A stretch of DNA of 64,000 nt. Source: an uncultured Rhodospirillaceae bacterium (GTDB taxonomy: Bacteria; Pseudomonadota; Alphaproteobacteria; Rhodospirillales; Rhodospirillaceae). Below the pieces are notes generated by a model. The model was not told where the DNA came from. It saw only the letters and a program-made list of their open reading frames with translations, and made no database searches. This document shows positions 40,833 through 50,129 of this stretch, piece after piece. The stretch is taken from positions 62,001 to 126,000 of the forward strand of contig CALSLN010000002.1 of assembly GCA_943787205.1 (NCBI GenBank), read 5' to 3'. Every line of letters starts with the position of its first letter. Within the stretch, counting starts at the first letter, position 1. Made by a program: the position numbers and the translations under genes.

Positions 40833-41822
40833 ATGAAGACGCCCGTACACGGAGATTTTATTGATGCCGTTGGCAATACCCCGCTTATTCGCCTCAAATG
40901 GGCGTCTGAGATGTCCGGGGCGAACATCTACGGCAAAGCCGAGTTCATGAATCCTGGCGGGTCGGTCAAAGACCGGGCCGCCCTCTACATGATCCGTGAT
41001 GCCGAAAAGCGCGGGTTGATCAAACCGGGTGGCATTCTTGTTGAAGCCACAGGCGGTAACACTGGCATAGGTGTTGCCTTGGTCGGCAACGCCCTGGGGT
41101 ACAAATCAATTATTGTGATGCCAGACACCCAAGCCCAGGAAAAGAAGGACACCGTCCGAGCCTGCGGCGCAGAACTTCGTGAAGTCCCTGCCGTACCTTT
41201 CAAAGACCCCAACAACTATGTTCATGTTGCACAACGCCTTGCTGAAGAGGTCGGTGGCTACTTCTGCAACCAGTTTGACAACACCGCAAATAGAGACGGA
41301 CATATTCAGACGACCGGTCCCGAAATCTGGGACGCACTGGATGGCAAGGTTGATGCCTTCACCACAGCCGTTGGAACGGGCGGCACACTAGCAGGCATTT
41401 CCATCGCCCTAAAAGAGCGCTCAAAATCGGTGCTCACGGTGGCAGCCGACCCAGGTGGCTCCGTCATCCATGACTTCATCAAGACTGGTGAGCTCACGAC
41501 TGAGGGTGACTCAATTACCGAAGGCATTGGTCAAGGCCGGGTGACGCTGAACCTTAAGGATGCGCCCATAGACGATGCAGAGCGCGTACTCGACCCAGAG
41601 GCACTGGACGCCATCTACAATATGGTTCTTCATGATGGTCTTGTGATGGGTGGCTCAACCGGCATCAATGTCGCTTCGGCCATTCGGGTCGGTAAAAAGC
41701 TCGGAGCCGGTGCAAACGTAGTCACGATTTTGTGTGATCATGGCAGCCGCTATCAAAGTAAGATATTTAATCCAGACTTTCTGCGCTCAAAGGACTTACC
41801 CATCCCGCCGTGGATGGACTAG
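40833..41822 (+). CDS. cysK: Cysteine synthase (O-acetylserine sulfhydrylase)
   Basis: 329 residues, a type II PLP fold. The PLP lysine is Lys46 in GGSVKDRAA, the substrate loop is EATGGNTG, and the phosphate cup is GTGGT. It makes cysteine from O-acetylserine and sulfide. The C-terminus (YQSKIFNPDFL) is typical of the CysK/CysM group. It is the first gene of a plus-strand run with sseA, an AhpD-like gene, metC and modBC. Some relatives use O-phosphoserine or cystathionine, so the exact donor is an inference. Confidence 0.92.
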   Translation: MKTPVHGDFIDAVGNTPLIRLKWASEMSGANIYGKAEFMNPGGSVKDRAALYMIRDAEKRGLIKPGGILVEATGGNTGIGVALVGNALGYKSIIVMPDTQAQEKKDTVRACGAELREVPAVPFKDPNNYVHVAQRLAEEVGGYFCNQFDNTANRDGHIQTTGPEIWDALDGKVDAFTTAVGTGGTLAGISIALKERSKSVLTVAADPGGSVIHDFIKTGELTTEGDSITEGIGQGRVTLNLKDAPIDDAERVLDPEALDAIYNMVLHDGLVMGGSTGINVASAIRVGKKLGAGANVVTILCDHGSRYQSKIFNPDFLRSKDLPIPPWMD

Positions 41823-41848
41823 CGATTACACTGAAACGGAAGACCACT

Positions 41849-42718
41849 ATGGATTATGTGAACACCGATGCCCTCGTATCAACAGAGTGGCTTGCTGCTC
41901 ATCTTGAGGACGACACTGTAGTCATCGTTGATGCCTCTTTCTTTGTCCCCGGCGGTACCGCCCCCGCACAGGAACAATACAAGGCAGGGCATATACCAAA
42001 TGCCGTGTTCTTCGACATTAACGACATCGCGGACCGGAACGCGACCCAGGACCACACCGTTCCATCTTCGACCGTATTCAGTGTAAAGGTTGGGGCTCTT
42101 GGCATCGACAACCAAACCCACGTGATTGCCTATGATGCCATGGGTGGCGGCTGTGCTGCAGCTCGCGTGTGGTGGATGTTCCGCGCCTACGGCCACACAA
42201 ACGTCTCCGTTCTCGATGGCGGCCTTACCAAGTGGAACGCAGAAAGCCGCGCCTTAGAAACATCAGTGCCGAGGCCAGAACCAAAGCCCTTTATCGCCAA
42301 CCACGAAGCATTGGATAAAGTGCGAAGCAAAAATGAAATAAGAGCCAATATTGAACAGAAGGCCTATCAAGTTGTTGATGCTCGGTCTGCCGGGCGCTTT
42401 ACAGGCACCGAGCCAGAGCCAAAATCCGGGCTCCGATCAGGACACATACCCGGGAGCCTTAACGTACCGTTCGGCAGCTTATTTAATCAGGAAACAAAAA
42501 CCTTCAAAACTGCCGATGAGCTCAAAAGTTCTTTCGATGCGGCCGGAGCTAACCTCGCAGAACCAATGGCTACGACCTGTGGCTCAGGGGTAACGGCTTG
42601 TACAGTTGCTCTCGGCGCCTACTTACTCGGCAAAGATGATGTCGCAATTTACGGCGGCTCATGGGTAGACTGGGGCAGCGACCCGGACACACCCGTTGCA
42701 ACCGGACAAGATCACTAA
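41849..42718 (+). CDS. sseA: 3-mercaptopyruvate/thiosulfate sulfurtransferase
   Basis: 289 residues from the ATG at 41849. Two rhodanese domains: an inactive N-terminal one and a catalytic C-terminal one with the active-site loop CGSGVTAC, the 3-mercaptopyruvate type (CG[S/T]GVTA). It moves sulfur from mercaptopyruvate to thiols or cyanide. An upstream in-frame start overlapping cysK is less likely. It follows cysK by 26 bases, which fits a role in cysteine breakdown or sulfur trafficking. Confidence 0.92.
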   Translation: MDYVNTDALVSTEWLAAHLEDDTVVIVDASFFVPGGTAPAQEQYKAGHIPNAVFFDINDIADRNATQDHTVPSSTVFSVKVGALGIDNQTHVIAYDAMGGGCAAARVWWMFRAYGHTNVSVLDGGLTKWNAESRALETSVPRPEPKPFIANHEALDKVRSKNEIRANIEQKAYQVVDARSAGRFTGTEPEPKSGLRSGHIPGSLNVPFGSLFNQETKTFKTADELKSSFDAAGANLAEPMATTCGSGVTACTVALGAYLLGKDDVAIYGGSWVDWGSDPDTPVATGQDH

Positions 42719-42740
42719 TCAATACACAAAGGACCGCATC

Positions 42741-43319
42741 ATGCCTCGCATTGACCCTCTACCACTCGAATCCCTTCCCGAAGAGTTTCAAGAGCGCATG
42801 AAACAAGGCCAAGAGAAAATGGGGTTCAGAGCGAATGACGGCCTTACATTCGCGCGCGTTCCAGGTCTGATGGAAGGACTGGGCGGTTTGACTTGGGCGA
42901 TCTACGGTAAAGATGGTCTCGTCACCAACGAGCTTAAGCGGCTCGTATCAATCATCACAAGCACAGCGTCAGGCTGCACTTATTGCCAGTCACACACTGT
43001 GCATGGCGCCGACATGGCGGGCATTGACGAAGAAAAAATCAAAGCGATCTGGGAATACGAAAGCAGTCCATTGTTCAGCGATGCAGAGCGTGCGGCCATG
43101 CGGGTTGCTCAAGGCGCCGGCCACGCCCCTGTCGAATGCACAGATGCAGATTTTGACGAACTCAAGAAGCACTTTGACGACAATCAGATTTGCGAGATTG
43201 TGAGCGTCATTGCTCTATTTGGCTTCCTCAACAAGTGGAACGCGACGCTCGCCACTGAAATAGAATCTAATCCCCTAGCCGCCTTGAATAAATTAGGGCC
43301 AGCCGCCAACGCCGCATAA
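42741..43319 (+). CDS. AhpD-like / carboxymuconolactone decarboxylase family protein
   Basis: 192 residues from the ATG at 42741 (AAAGGA upstream). An all-helical CMD fold with the redox motif CTYCQSH, the Cys-x-x-Cys-x-x-x-His-like pattern of AhpD peroxidase helpers. Likely a thiol-dependent peroxidase or reductase partner in the cytoplasm. Its place between sseA and metC suggests a link with thiol metabolism. Substrate unknown. Confidence 0.85.
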   Translation: MPRIDPLPLESLPEEFQERMKQGQEKMGFRANDGLTFARVPGLMEGLGGLTWAIYGKDGLVTNELKRLVSIITSTASGCTYCQSHTVHGADMAGIDEEKIKAIWEYESSPLFSDAERAAMRVAQGAGHAPVECTDADFDELKKHFDDNQICEIVSVIALFGFLNKWNATLATEIESNPLAALNKLGPAANAA

Positions 43320-43396
43320 GAGAAACAGCCTTATCTGGCTTTCGTTTTTATCCCCAGCAGGCCACAATGCGCGCCACTACGTTGGGGGATAAATCG

Positions 43397-44602
43397 ATGG
43401 CGGCCGATAAAGGCAAAAAGCATCAGGACACGCGCCTGGTTCATGGCGGCTCTCATCCAGAGCTGTTTGATGGTGCCGTTAATCCGCCGATCTTTCGAGT
43501 GTCCACTGTCGTTTCCGCCAACGTTGACGAAATGCGCGAGCGGTCAAAGCATCCTCCCGGGAAGTTAGCCTATGGCCGCGCTGGAACGCCGACACACTGG
43601 GCTCTCCAAGAAGCCATTGCAGATCTTGAAGGCTACAAGCACTGTCTCGCCCTACCGAGCGGCTTATCCGGAATTCTCATTTCGATCCTAGGTCTATGCG
43701 GCAGCGGTGATCACATCCTTGTGGCTGATAACGTGTACGGCCCTATTCGGCTTGTCTGTTGTGATCGGCTTGCGGCCTGGGGCCTTGATGCCGAGCTTTT
43801 CGATGCCTCTATCGGGGCCGGTGTTGCGGACCTTATTAAGCCAAATACAAAAATGATCATTGTCGAAAGCCCGGGGTCCTTAACCTTCGACATGACCGAT
43901 ATACCCGCCGTTTCGGCCGTTGCCCATGAGCATGGCATTCTGGTCGTTGCTGATAACACTTGGGCAACGCCCTTGCTCATCGATTCACCCGCGCTTGGTA
44001 TCGACATCTCTGTGCATTCTGGAACCAAGTACATCGGTGGCCACTCCGACGTCGCTGTTGGGACCCTGAGTCTGGACGATGACGATTTGCATCAAAAACT
44101 AAAGTGGACTGCTCTCCTCTTCGGCTATGGGCTAAGTCCTGATGACGCCTACCTCGCCCTTCGTGGCCTAAGAACGCTGAGTGTGCGACTGCAACGCCAC
44201 GAAGAGAACGCAAGAATCGTCGCTGAATGGCTGGAACGACGCCCAGAAATTGATCGCGTACTATGCCCCGGACTGCCATCCGATCCAGGACATGCAATCT
44301 GGAGCAGAGACTTCACTGGCATGAACGGTTTGTTCGGGTTCATATTCAAAAGCATGATCACGCAAGACGCTACGGATCGATTCGTCAACGCGCTAGAGGT
44401 CTTCCTGCGGGGATTCAGTTGGGGCGGATACGAAAGCTTAGTGATGGCGAACTCTGTTGATTCCATTAAGCGCCCTGTTTCAGGTTGGACTCCAGCAGGC
44501 CCGTCAATTCGGCTTCATGTCGGACTAGAAAACCCAGAAGATCTCATCGCTGACTTACAGCAGGCGTTGGCCGCGATGCCGGACGCAGTCGCGGCGGAAT
44601 GA
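43397..44602 (+). CDS. metC: Cystathionine beta-lyase
   Basis: 401 residues from the ATG at 43397, chosen because GGGGGAT lies 6 bases upstream; an earlier in-frame start adds 10 residues. A fold-type I PLP enzyme of the Cys/Met family. The PLP lysine is in SVHSGTKYIGGHSD, the Asp that holds the ring nitrogen is in VVADNTWATP, and YGRAGTPTHWALQEAI is the cofactor-phosphate region. TWATP and GGYESL are typical of MetC, which cleaves cystathionine to homocysteine, pyruvate and ammonia. It lies 4 bases from modB. Confidence 0.9.
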   Translation: MAADKGKKHQDTRLVHGGSHPELFDGAVNPPIFRVSTVVSANVDEMRERSKHPPGKLAYGRAGTPTHWALQEAIADLEGYKHCLALPSGLSGILISILGLCGSGDHILVADNVYGPIRLVCCDRLAAWGLDAELFDASIGAGVADLIKPNTKMIIVESPGSLTFDMTDIPAVSAVAHEHGILVVADNTWATPLLIDSPALGIDISVHSGTKYIGGHSDVAVGTLSLDDDDLHQKLKWTALLFGYGLSPDDAYLALRGLRTLSVRLQRHEENARIVAEWLERRPEIDRVLCPGLPSDPGHAIWSRDFTGMNGLFGFIFKSMITQDATDRFVNALEVFLRGFSWGGYESLVMANSVDSIKRPVSGWTPAGPSIRLHVGLENPEDLIADLQQALAAMPDAVAAE

Positions 44603-44606
44603 TTGA

Positions 44607-45302
44607 ATGTTCGGATTCTCATCCCTTGAATTAGAAGCATTGCAGATCAGCCTCAAGGTCTCCTTGTGGAGCGTATCGCTCTCTCTTCCACTCGCAATGG
44701 GCGTTGCTTGGCTATTGGCTCGTAAAGAATTCCGCGGCAAGGCTGTTCTCAACGCCGTGATACACCTTCCGCTTGTCGTGCCACCTGTCGTTATTGGTTA
44801 CCTGTTACTGATTCTTTTAGGCCGTAAAGGAATTCTCGGATCATTCTTGAATGATTGGTTCAACATCGGCCTTGTGTTCACTTGGCAAGGGGCTGCGATA
44901 GCGGCATCCGTTGTCGCGTTCCCCCTCTTCGTGCGCCCAATTCGCCAAGCCTTAGAAGGTGTTGATCCTCGCCTGGAGGAAGCTGCAATCACCTTAGGGG
45001 CTAATCGAAGACAGGCCTTCTTCGCGGTCACTTTGCCAATCGTTATGCCTGGTGTTTTGACGGGCGCCCTATTGTTCTTCGCCCGCGCGTTAGGCGAATT
45101 TGGGGCGACGATTACTTTTGCTGCCAACATCCCTGGCGAGACTCAAACGTTACCGCTCGCACTCTACGCAGCGACACAAACACCGGGCGGAGATCCCATT
45201 GCTCTTAGACTCGTCTTCCTCTCTCTCGTGCTCGCTATGGCGGCGCTGCTAACCTCCGAGTGGCTATCCCGCAAAACCCACTTCAAAGTTCGTGGGAGGT
45301 GA
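44607..45302 (+). CDS. modB: Molybdate ABC transporter permease
   Basis: 231 residues with five to six membrane helices. The ABC-coupling EAA loop reads EEAAITLGANRRQAFFAVTLP (in part EAAITLGANRRQAF). HLPLVVPPVVIGYLLL and ALGEFGATITFAANIPGETQT (in part GEFGATITFA) are ModB signatures. It pairs with modC, whose start is 4 bases after this stop. No binding protein (modA) is present in the window. Tungstate or sulfate specificity cannot be excluded by sequence alone. Confidence 0.92.
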   Translation: MFGFSSLELEALQISLKVSLWSVSLSLPLAMGVAWLLARKEFRGKAVLNAVIHLPLVVPPVVIGYLLLILLGRKGILGSFLNDWFNIGLVFTWQGAAIAASVVAFPLFVRPIRQALEGVDPRLEEAAITLGANRRQAFFAVTLPIVMPGVLTGALLFFARALGEFGATITFAANIPGETQTLPLALYAATQTPGGDPIALRLVFLSLVLAMAALLTSEWLSRKTHFKVRGR

Positions 45303-45306
45303 GAGC

Positions 45307-46428
45307 ATGCTGACAATTGAAGCGGGGCATCGATTTATTGATGGCACGAATGTTTTCCGAGTTGATGCAAGTTTATCTGCACCGGATACTGGCGTTACGG
45401 CAATATTTGGGCGATCAGGCGCCGGAAAAACGACGCTACTAAAAATTGTCGCTGGGTTGTTACGCCCAGACTTCGTAAAGATTCAGGTCGGCAGTACGGT
45501 TCTGTGCGACACGCAGAACGGTGCCTGGGTTCCACCTGAACAACGACGTATTGGTTATGTGTTCCAGGACACCAGGTTATTCCCCCACCTAAGCGTCAAA
45601 GGTAATTTGATGTTCGGGCGCAGGTTTAACCCTCTTCCCGACAGCCCTGACCTATCCTTTGACGCTATCGTAAACCTTCTGGACCTTGAGCGACTTCTAG
45701 ATCGCAGCATCCATAATCTTTCTGGAGGCGAAGGTCAGCGTGTAGCGATAGGGCGCGCGCTTCTTGCCAATCCAAGACTACTCCTGATGGACGAACCGCT
45801 CGCCGCTCTGGATGCGGATCGGAAGTCGGAAATACTACCCTACCTAGAAGGCCTTCGGCACAGCCTGAACCTGCCAATCCTCTATGTTTCGCATAGCCTC
45901 TCTGAAATACGCAGACTGGCAAATTGGCTTGCCGTTCTCGACGAAGGGCAAATCAAAGCCTTTGGGTCTGTAGAAGAAATTACCGGACAGATGGACCTAT
46001 CTCCTCTCACAGATGATGGAGATACGGGTACTGTCCTCGCCGCAACCGTGACCGAACACGTCAATGCTCACGGCTTGACCAAATTATCAGCCGCGGGGCA
46101 GCCCCTATTGGTGACACAGCTAGATTTACCTCCAGGAGCGCATGTTCGGGTACAAGTGAGACCCCAAGACGTATCTTTGGCGCTTGAGCGACCGGAGAAC
46201 CTAAGTATTCTCAATATTATTCAGGGCTCAATTAACTCCATTCTTGAATCGCCAAGGCGCCCCGTCGTTGATGTGCAAGTCAATATTGGATCAAGCAAAC
46301 GCCCTGTTCACCTGTGGGCGCGCATTACACGCCTGGCCGCCGAACGACTAAGCCTGCAGGAAGGCATGCCAGTCTTTGCGCTTATTAAAGCCGTATCGTT
46401 GGACAAGGATCGTGTCGGTCTGTCGTAA
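45307..46428 (+). CDS. modC: Molybdate ABC transporter ATP-binding protein
   Basis: 373 residues from the ATG at 45307, with GGAGGTGA at the end of modB as its ribosome site. Walker A is GRSGAGKTTLL, the signature is NLSGGEGQRVAIGRAL and Walker B is LLLMDEPLAALD, followed by the switch His in VSHSL. The C-terminal region (about 295-373) is a TOBE/molybdopterin-binding domain (RPVHLWARITRLAAERL), which supports molybdate. It ends 24 bases from a convergent small gene. Confidence 0.92.
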   Translation: MLTIEAGHRFIDGTNVFRVDASLSAPDTGVTAIFGRSGAGKTTLLKIVAGLLRPDFVKIQVGSTVLCDTQNGAWVPPEQRRIGYVFQDTRLFPHLSVKGNLMFGRRFNPLPDSPDLSFDAIVNLLDLERLLDRSIHNLSGGEGQRVAIGRALLANPRLLLMDEPLAALDADRKSEILPYLEGLRHSLNLPILYVSHSLSEIRRLANWLAVLDEGQIKAFGSVEEITGQMDLSPLTDDGDTGTVLAATVTEHVNAHGLTKLSAAGQPLLVTQLDLPPGAHVRVQVRPQDVSLALERPENLSILNIIQGSINSILESPRRPVVDVQVNIGSSKRPVHLWARITRLAAERLSLQEGMPVFALIKAVSLDKDRVGLS

Positions 46429-46452
46429 GGCAACCCAATCGACCTATCCTGA

Positions 46453-46647
46453 TCAGCTTTCGGGCGCCGTACCCCCGAGCTTTCCGTAGCCGCAATCGCA
46501 CTTCACACTTGCCTTAACCATCCGTGCAACCAAGGGAGATGCCTTTGCTGATGGATCACTTGCTTCCCATCGAAACGAAGCACCGCACTTGCGACATTCT
46601 TGTAGGCCGGGTAACTCAGGGACTGAATTCTTAGGATTATCTATCAT
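46453..46647 (-). CDS. Small zinc-ribbon protein
   Basis: 64 residues from the ATG at 46647. Four Cys in two pairs (CRKC near residue 18 and CDCGYG near residue 51) can hold one zinc. No known family. A longer TTG start would add 12 residues. The start codon overlaps that of the divergent gene 46646-47071 (CATG). Cytoplasmic, function unknown. Confidence 0.6.
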   Translation of the reverse strand: MIDNPKNSVPELPGLQECRKCGASFRWEASDPSAKASPLVARMVKASVKCDCGYGKLGGTAPES

Positions 46648-47071
46648 GGCTCTTAGTTTCGATATCCTTGGCTTCGGAAGCAAGCGGAAATGGGCTTTTC
46701 AGGCCCTAGATCGCGAATGGATCGCTCTGGATGTGGATATTCGCCGCATCGATGGCGGCGTGCGGCAATTATTGTACCAGTGGGCCCAAGAATCAGGCGA
46801 CAGTAAGCAAGCCCTAGACCCTACTCTTATCAGCATCGCCAAATTCTCTGGATATCTCATGCTCGGGCCAGAACTTGGTGCACGACCATTCGGACGGGAT
46901 GGGTTAACTGAAATGTCGAGCCTCTTTGATGCAGCACTGAAGGCGGACAGCACACTAGAAGATAACCAGGACCTTCCCCTGGAGGTCCGTATCGTTAGGC
47001 TTATTCTGGCGACTGGACTTGCAGACAGAGATATAGAGGCTCTCGTCGAGCTAGAAACAGATAAGGACTAG
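46646..47071 (+). CDS. Protein of unknown function, 141 residues
   Basis: From the ATG at 46646 (MALSFDILGFGSKRKW). It is mostly helical and soluble, with an acidic C-terminus (VELETDKD). No catalytic motif, membrane span or metal motif was recognised. AGGAT sits about 10 bases upstream. The start codon overlaps that of the zinc-ribbon gene on the other strand; the next gene converges 10 bases downstream. Confidence 0.6.
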   Translation: MALSFDILGFGSKRKWAFQALDREWIALDVDIRRIDGGVRQLLYQWAQESGDSKQALDPTLISIAKFSGYLMLGPELGARPFGRDGLTEMSSLFDAALKADSTLEDNQDLPLEVRIVRLILATGLADRDIEALVELETDKD

Positions 47072-47081
47072 GTGTCAGTCC

Positions 47082-47729
47082 CTATTCCTTTGGGGCGCGC
47101 TCTTTGAGCGCCGCTTTAGTACCAAATGCAACCGCACGGCATTGGACCTGCATTTTCCCACCCTTGTCTGACTTTGGCATACCCATCACGACAGATGGGG
47201 TGACTTCATAGAGCCGATTGACGATCTGCGGCAGCCAAAGCTCATCTGACATCGGGCGGTCAGCCAATAGCTCAAAGTCTTCCTTAGATGAAAAGAAAGT
47301 CGCCGGCCCTCCCCCAATTGCAGGGTGTCCGACAATAAGCGCTTTAGGCCAGCCTGGATGATCCATGTATTCGTCACCGGCTCGAATAACGATCCCAGCG
47401 TCATCCTCGGCATTCTCGATAACGACAACGCGTGGTGTTTCACGCTCATAGCCATACTTATCGCGCACCGCGGCAGCTGCAATCCAGCGCACATTATGCC
47501 ACGTATATTGCTCACCCATTGGGTCAGCAAAAACCCGCCAGAGTTGATCATGGCAGAATTGCCGTCGAACTTCTGAAGTGTCGTTTTCTTCATGTGCCAA
47601 GGCGATTGCTAAAAAATGGTCTGCAGCGGCGGCATAGGCCTCTTCATCAATATAGGTGAAGCCGAACCCCTTCTCGCCCGTAAAGCGAACAAAGATGGCA
47701 TCTGGATGTATTCTGCGGGAGGTTCCCAT
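47082..47729 (-). CDS. Protein of unknown function, 215 residues
   Basis: Not recognised. It starts MGTSRRIHPDAIFVRFTGEKGFGF and looks soluble and mixed alpha/beta. A central segment ERETPRVVVIENAEDDAGIVIRAGDEYMD (in part) is followed by a Gly-rich GHPAIGGGPATFF. There is no signal peptide. It lies downstream of the 458-residue unknown gene on the same strand (78-base gap), so the two may be expressed together. Confidence 0.6.
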   Translation of the reverse strand: MGTSRRIHPDAIFVRFTGEKGFGFTYIDEEAYAAAADHFLAIALAHEENDTSEVRRQFCHDQLWRVFADPMGEQYTWHNVRWIAAAAVRDKYGYERETPRVVVIENAEDDAGIVIRAGDEYMDHPGWPKALIVGHPAIGGGPATFFSSKEDFELLADRPMSDELWLPQIVNRLYEVTPSVVMGMPKSDKGGKMQVQCRAVAFGTKAALKERAPKE

Positions 47730-47807
47730 TGAACTCGCGCCCCTTTTAATTTTGTATCACCAAGGTACCGGTGCGCCGAGAACAGCGCAAACGGAACATT
47801 CTAATCT

Positions 47808-49184
47808 TTAGCCAGTCGAGGCTACATCTTCACTTTTTTCAAACTCAAGCCCGAGAGCTTCCTTCATTTGATTGATGACAGGCGCCAATTCTTGCTTGAG
47901 GTCTTTGTAATTCTTGATCTCTTTATCCGTCGTTTTCGCATCGTGCTGGTATTTGAAGTGATTATTCACCACGCCAGGTACAGTGCTCCATATCTTAACA
48001 GCCGCCTCATCTTGAATTGCCCGCTTGACGTCATCTTCCGACAATTCTTCGCCAAGCATCTTGATAAGGTCTCTTCCGATATCAGGGTAGTTCATTTGAG
48101 TAATGGCCTTCGATACCTCGACATCTACGTATCGCGCATCCCGGCCAAGTTCTAACGCAACATTCGGGGGACAGTTAATAACATTCTCCACTGCCCCTTC
48201 CTCTGCCAATACAGTCCACGTCTCATCATTGAACAACGGAGCAAGAGACCTAACAACCGTCTCCGCGCCGGCTTTGTGGCGTTCGACAAAGCCGATACAT
48301 TCAATATGATTATTCAGGAAATCGGCAAAAACCACGGCCGCCCGAATTTTAATTTTCGCAATGAGTTCTTTGTCTCTGCGCAGTTCATTAATGTTGCGCT
48401 TGCGGCCTCCATCCTGTCCCGATGCGTTTGCAGCCGTGAAGATTTCCGATTCAGCAAAGGCCTGCGCACATCCCCGCGCACTGGTAAGCCCGTCTGGGCT
48501 TAATCGACACGCAGCTTTTAGGGCCGCACTAGACCTTAAGTTTTCAAAGATATCGCCAATCACTATTGCACCTTTGGTGCTGAGGTCCGCGTAATCAGGA
48601 ATATATTTGAACTGGTCAATATGCATTAGGTAAGGTTTTAGAGTTTGATAAAGGCCCCTGCCCGGATACAACGCCCGCACAGCGTCTATGTTCACCTTAA
48701 TTTTCATACCGACCATACGCCGCAGAAAATTACCGAACCCACCTATCGCATCTTTTCCGAGACCTTCCGGTTTCGCCACTCTAGCTTTCACCCAATCATT
48801 CTCACGATTCATAATGAATAAGCGGGCAGCTCCGAAGAGATGAGACTGTATTGTGTCTGTGTACGTACGCCCACATGGACGAATAGGCTCATCTTTATTA
48901 CTGACGAGGTTCTCTTCGTCATTTGCAGATCCAAAGAACGGTTCCAGCTCAGGATTATTTCTTAATTTCCATATCGATTCCAAAAGCGCCCCGATCATCT
49001 CGGGTTTCTTGCGCATGACATCCTCGACCATGGGTTTATCTGCTAAATCGTCGGCAATATCTGAGCCACCATGATCTGCAATCATGGTCCTCAGAGCGTC
49101 ATAAGCTTCCTGCGCCCGCTGCCTAAATACGGGCGACCCCCGGCGTTCTTGCTCTGCCTTTTGCTGCGCTGGCTTGTCGGCCAT
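47808..49184 (-). CDS. Protein of unknown function, 458 residues
   Basis: From the ATG at 49184 (GGGGAAAAG upstream). A helical, charged and soluble protein with no signal peptide. There are Lys/Glu-rich ends (MADKPAQQKAEQERR, EFEKSEDVASTG), a middle block FGNFLRRMVGMKIKVN and a YPGRGLYQTLKPYLMHIDQF segment (in part). I do not recognise a family. Local coiled coils are likely near residues 400-445. The upstream 306-base gap is shared with another unknown gene on the other strand. Confidence 0.65.
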   Translation of the reverse strand: MADKPAQQKAEQERRGSPVFRQRAQEAYDALRTMIADHGGSDIADDLADKPMVEDVMRKKPEMIGALLESIWKLRNNPELEPFFGSANDEENLVSNKDEPIRPCGRTYTDTIQSHLFGAARLFIMNRENDWVKARVAKPEGLGKDAIGGFGNFLRRMVGMKIKVNIDAVRALYPGRGLYQTLKPYLMHIDQFKYIPDYADLSTKGAIVIGDIFENLRSSAALKAACRLSPDGLTSARGCAQAFAESEIFTAANASGQDGGRKRNINELRRDKELIAKIKIRAAVVFADFLNNHIECIGFVERHKAGAETVVRSLAPLFNDETWTVLAEEGAVENVINCPPNVALELGRDARYVDVEVSKAITQMNYPDIGRDLIKMLGEELSEDDVKRAIQDEAAVKIWSTVPGVVNNHFKYQHDAKTTDKEIKNYKDLKQELAPVINQMKEALGLEFEKSEDVASTG

Positions 49185-49490
49185 AAACTTTTCCCCACTG
49201 CCACAGGCCCATCGCTCAGGCAGTGGCATCCTTTTCTCATCAGATGCTCGCTCAACGCGCTTAAGAAGGGCTTAAAGATTATAGTTTCGACACTAAAGTA
49301 TTTATGTCGGTGGCGATAAATGAATGATTATCGGATAGCGTGCGGATCACTCACCACGCCGCATGGCATTGTCAGCAAAAAACCCTTCAATTCCGGGGTT
49401 TATGTCGTGTTTCACAGTGCTCTTTCGCAACCGTAAGCCCCCACAAAACGTTATTACATTGTCTAGAACATACAACATGTGGTGACTGAA
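49185..49490. other. Divergent intergenic region between two unknown genes
   Basis: 306 bases with no supported gene. It must hold the promoters of both flanking unknown genes. It is AT-richer than its surroundings, but I could not pick a clear promoter or operator. A short minus-strand frame (49347-49550) is a shadow that runs into the plus gene. Confidence 0.3.
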
Positions 49491-50126
49491 ATGACGAATG
49501 CAGCGAAGCCAATGGTGACAACAAGACAGGCTGCCAAACAATTTCTCCATGACGTCGTCGAGGTCGTAGAGAAAACTTATCCTATTTGGGAGAAACGTTT
49601 TTCCAGCTTCATTGATGAAACCCAGTTAGATATTGATGAGAAAAGAAAGCTGCTCGAAATCCATCCCGCTCGGCATTATTTCTACGCAGCCGTTGTGGGA
49701 ATTGAAGCCGCTAAGATTAAATCTCTCTTCCAACCGGAATTGGCGGAAGATCTCCTCGCCGATATCAACGATATGGTCGACGAGATATCTGGTCGTACAG
49801 ATCAACTGGTGTCTGACTTGATCTTTGACATTATTCAGAGAGTTAAAGTTACTGACTCTAACGAGACAATCAAAGCGCATGACATCGCCCTGAACCGTAT
49901 CAACGATTTAATTCACATCACCAGTATGGATGCGACGAAGGAAATGGCTAAAGATGTCGTATTTAGGCAAGAGTTGGCACACCCCTTAGCTGCATCAGTC
50001 CACCATTGGTGGAGTGCACTCAAGAACAGTGGGCAACTAGAACAAACTGTACCATCCCCAGAACGCACTCATAACTCAATCAGTACCGATGGAAATACGT
50101 TCAAAGTTGAATCTGCAACTTGGTAG
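49491..50126 (+). CDS. Protein of unknown function, 211 residues
   Basis: From the ATG at 49491; an upstream GTG at 49479 would add four residues. Almost wholly helical and acidic in the first 170 residues (FLHDVVEVVEKTYPIWEKRF, in part; LAEDLLADINDMVDEI). A His-containing PLAASVHHWWSALKN segment is followed by a polar tail. No known family. Cytoplasmic by composition. It converges with the MFS gene 4 bases downstream. Confidence 0.6.
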   Translation: MTNAAKPMVTTRQAAKQFLHDVVEVVEKTYPIWEKRFSSFIDETQLDIDEKRKLLEIHPARHYFYAAVVGIEAAKIKSLFQPELAEDLLADINDMVDEISGRTDQLVSDLIFDIIQRVKVTDSNETIKAHDIALNRINDLIHITSMDATKEMAKDVVFRQELAHPLAASVHHWWSALKNSGQLEQTVPSPERTHNSISTDGNTFKVESATW

Positions 50127-50129
50127 ACG

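Noticed and set aside
49347-49550. A 67-codon minus-strand gene
   Set aside because: It overlaps the start of the plus-strand unknown gene and has no supporting context.
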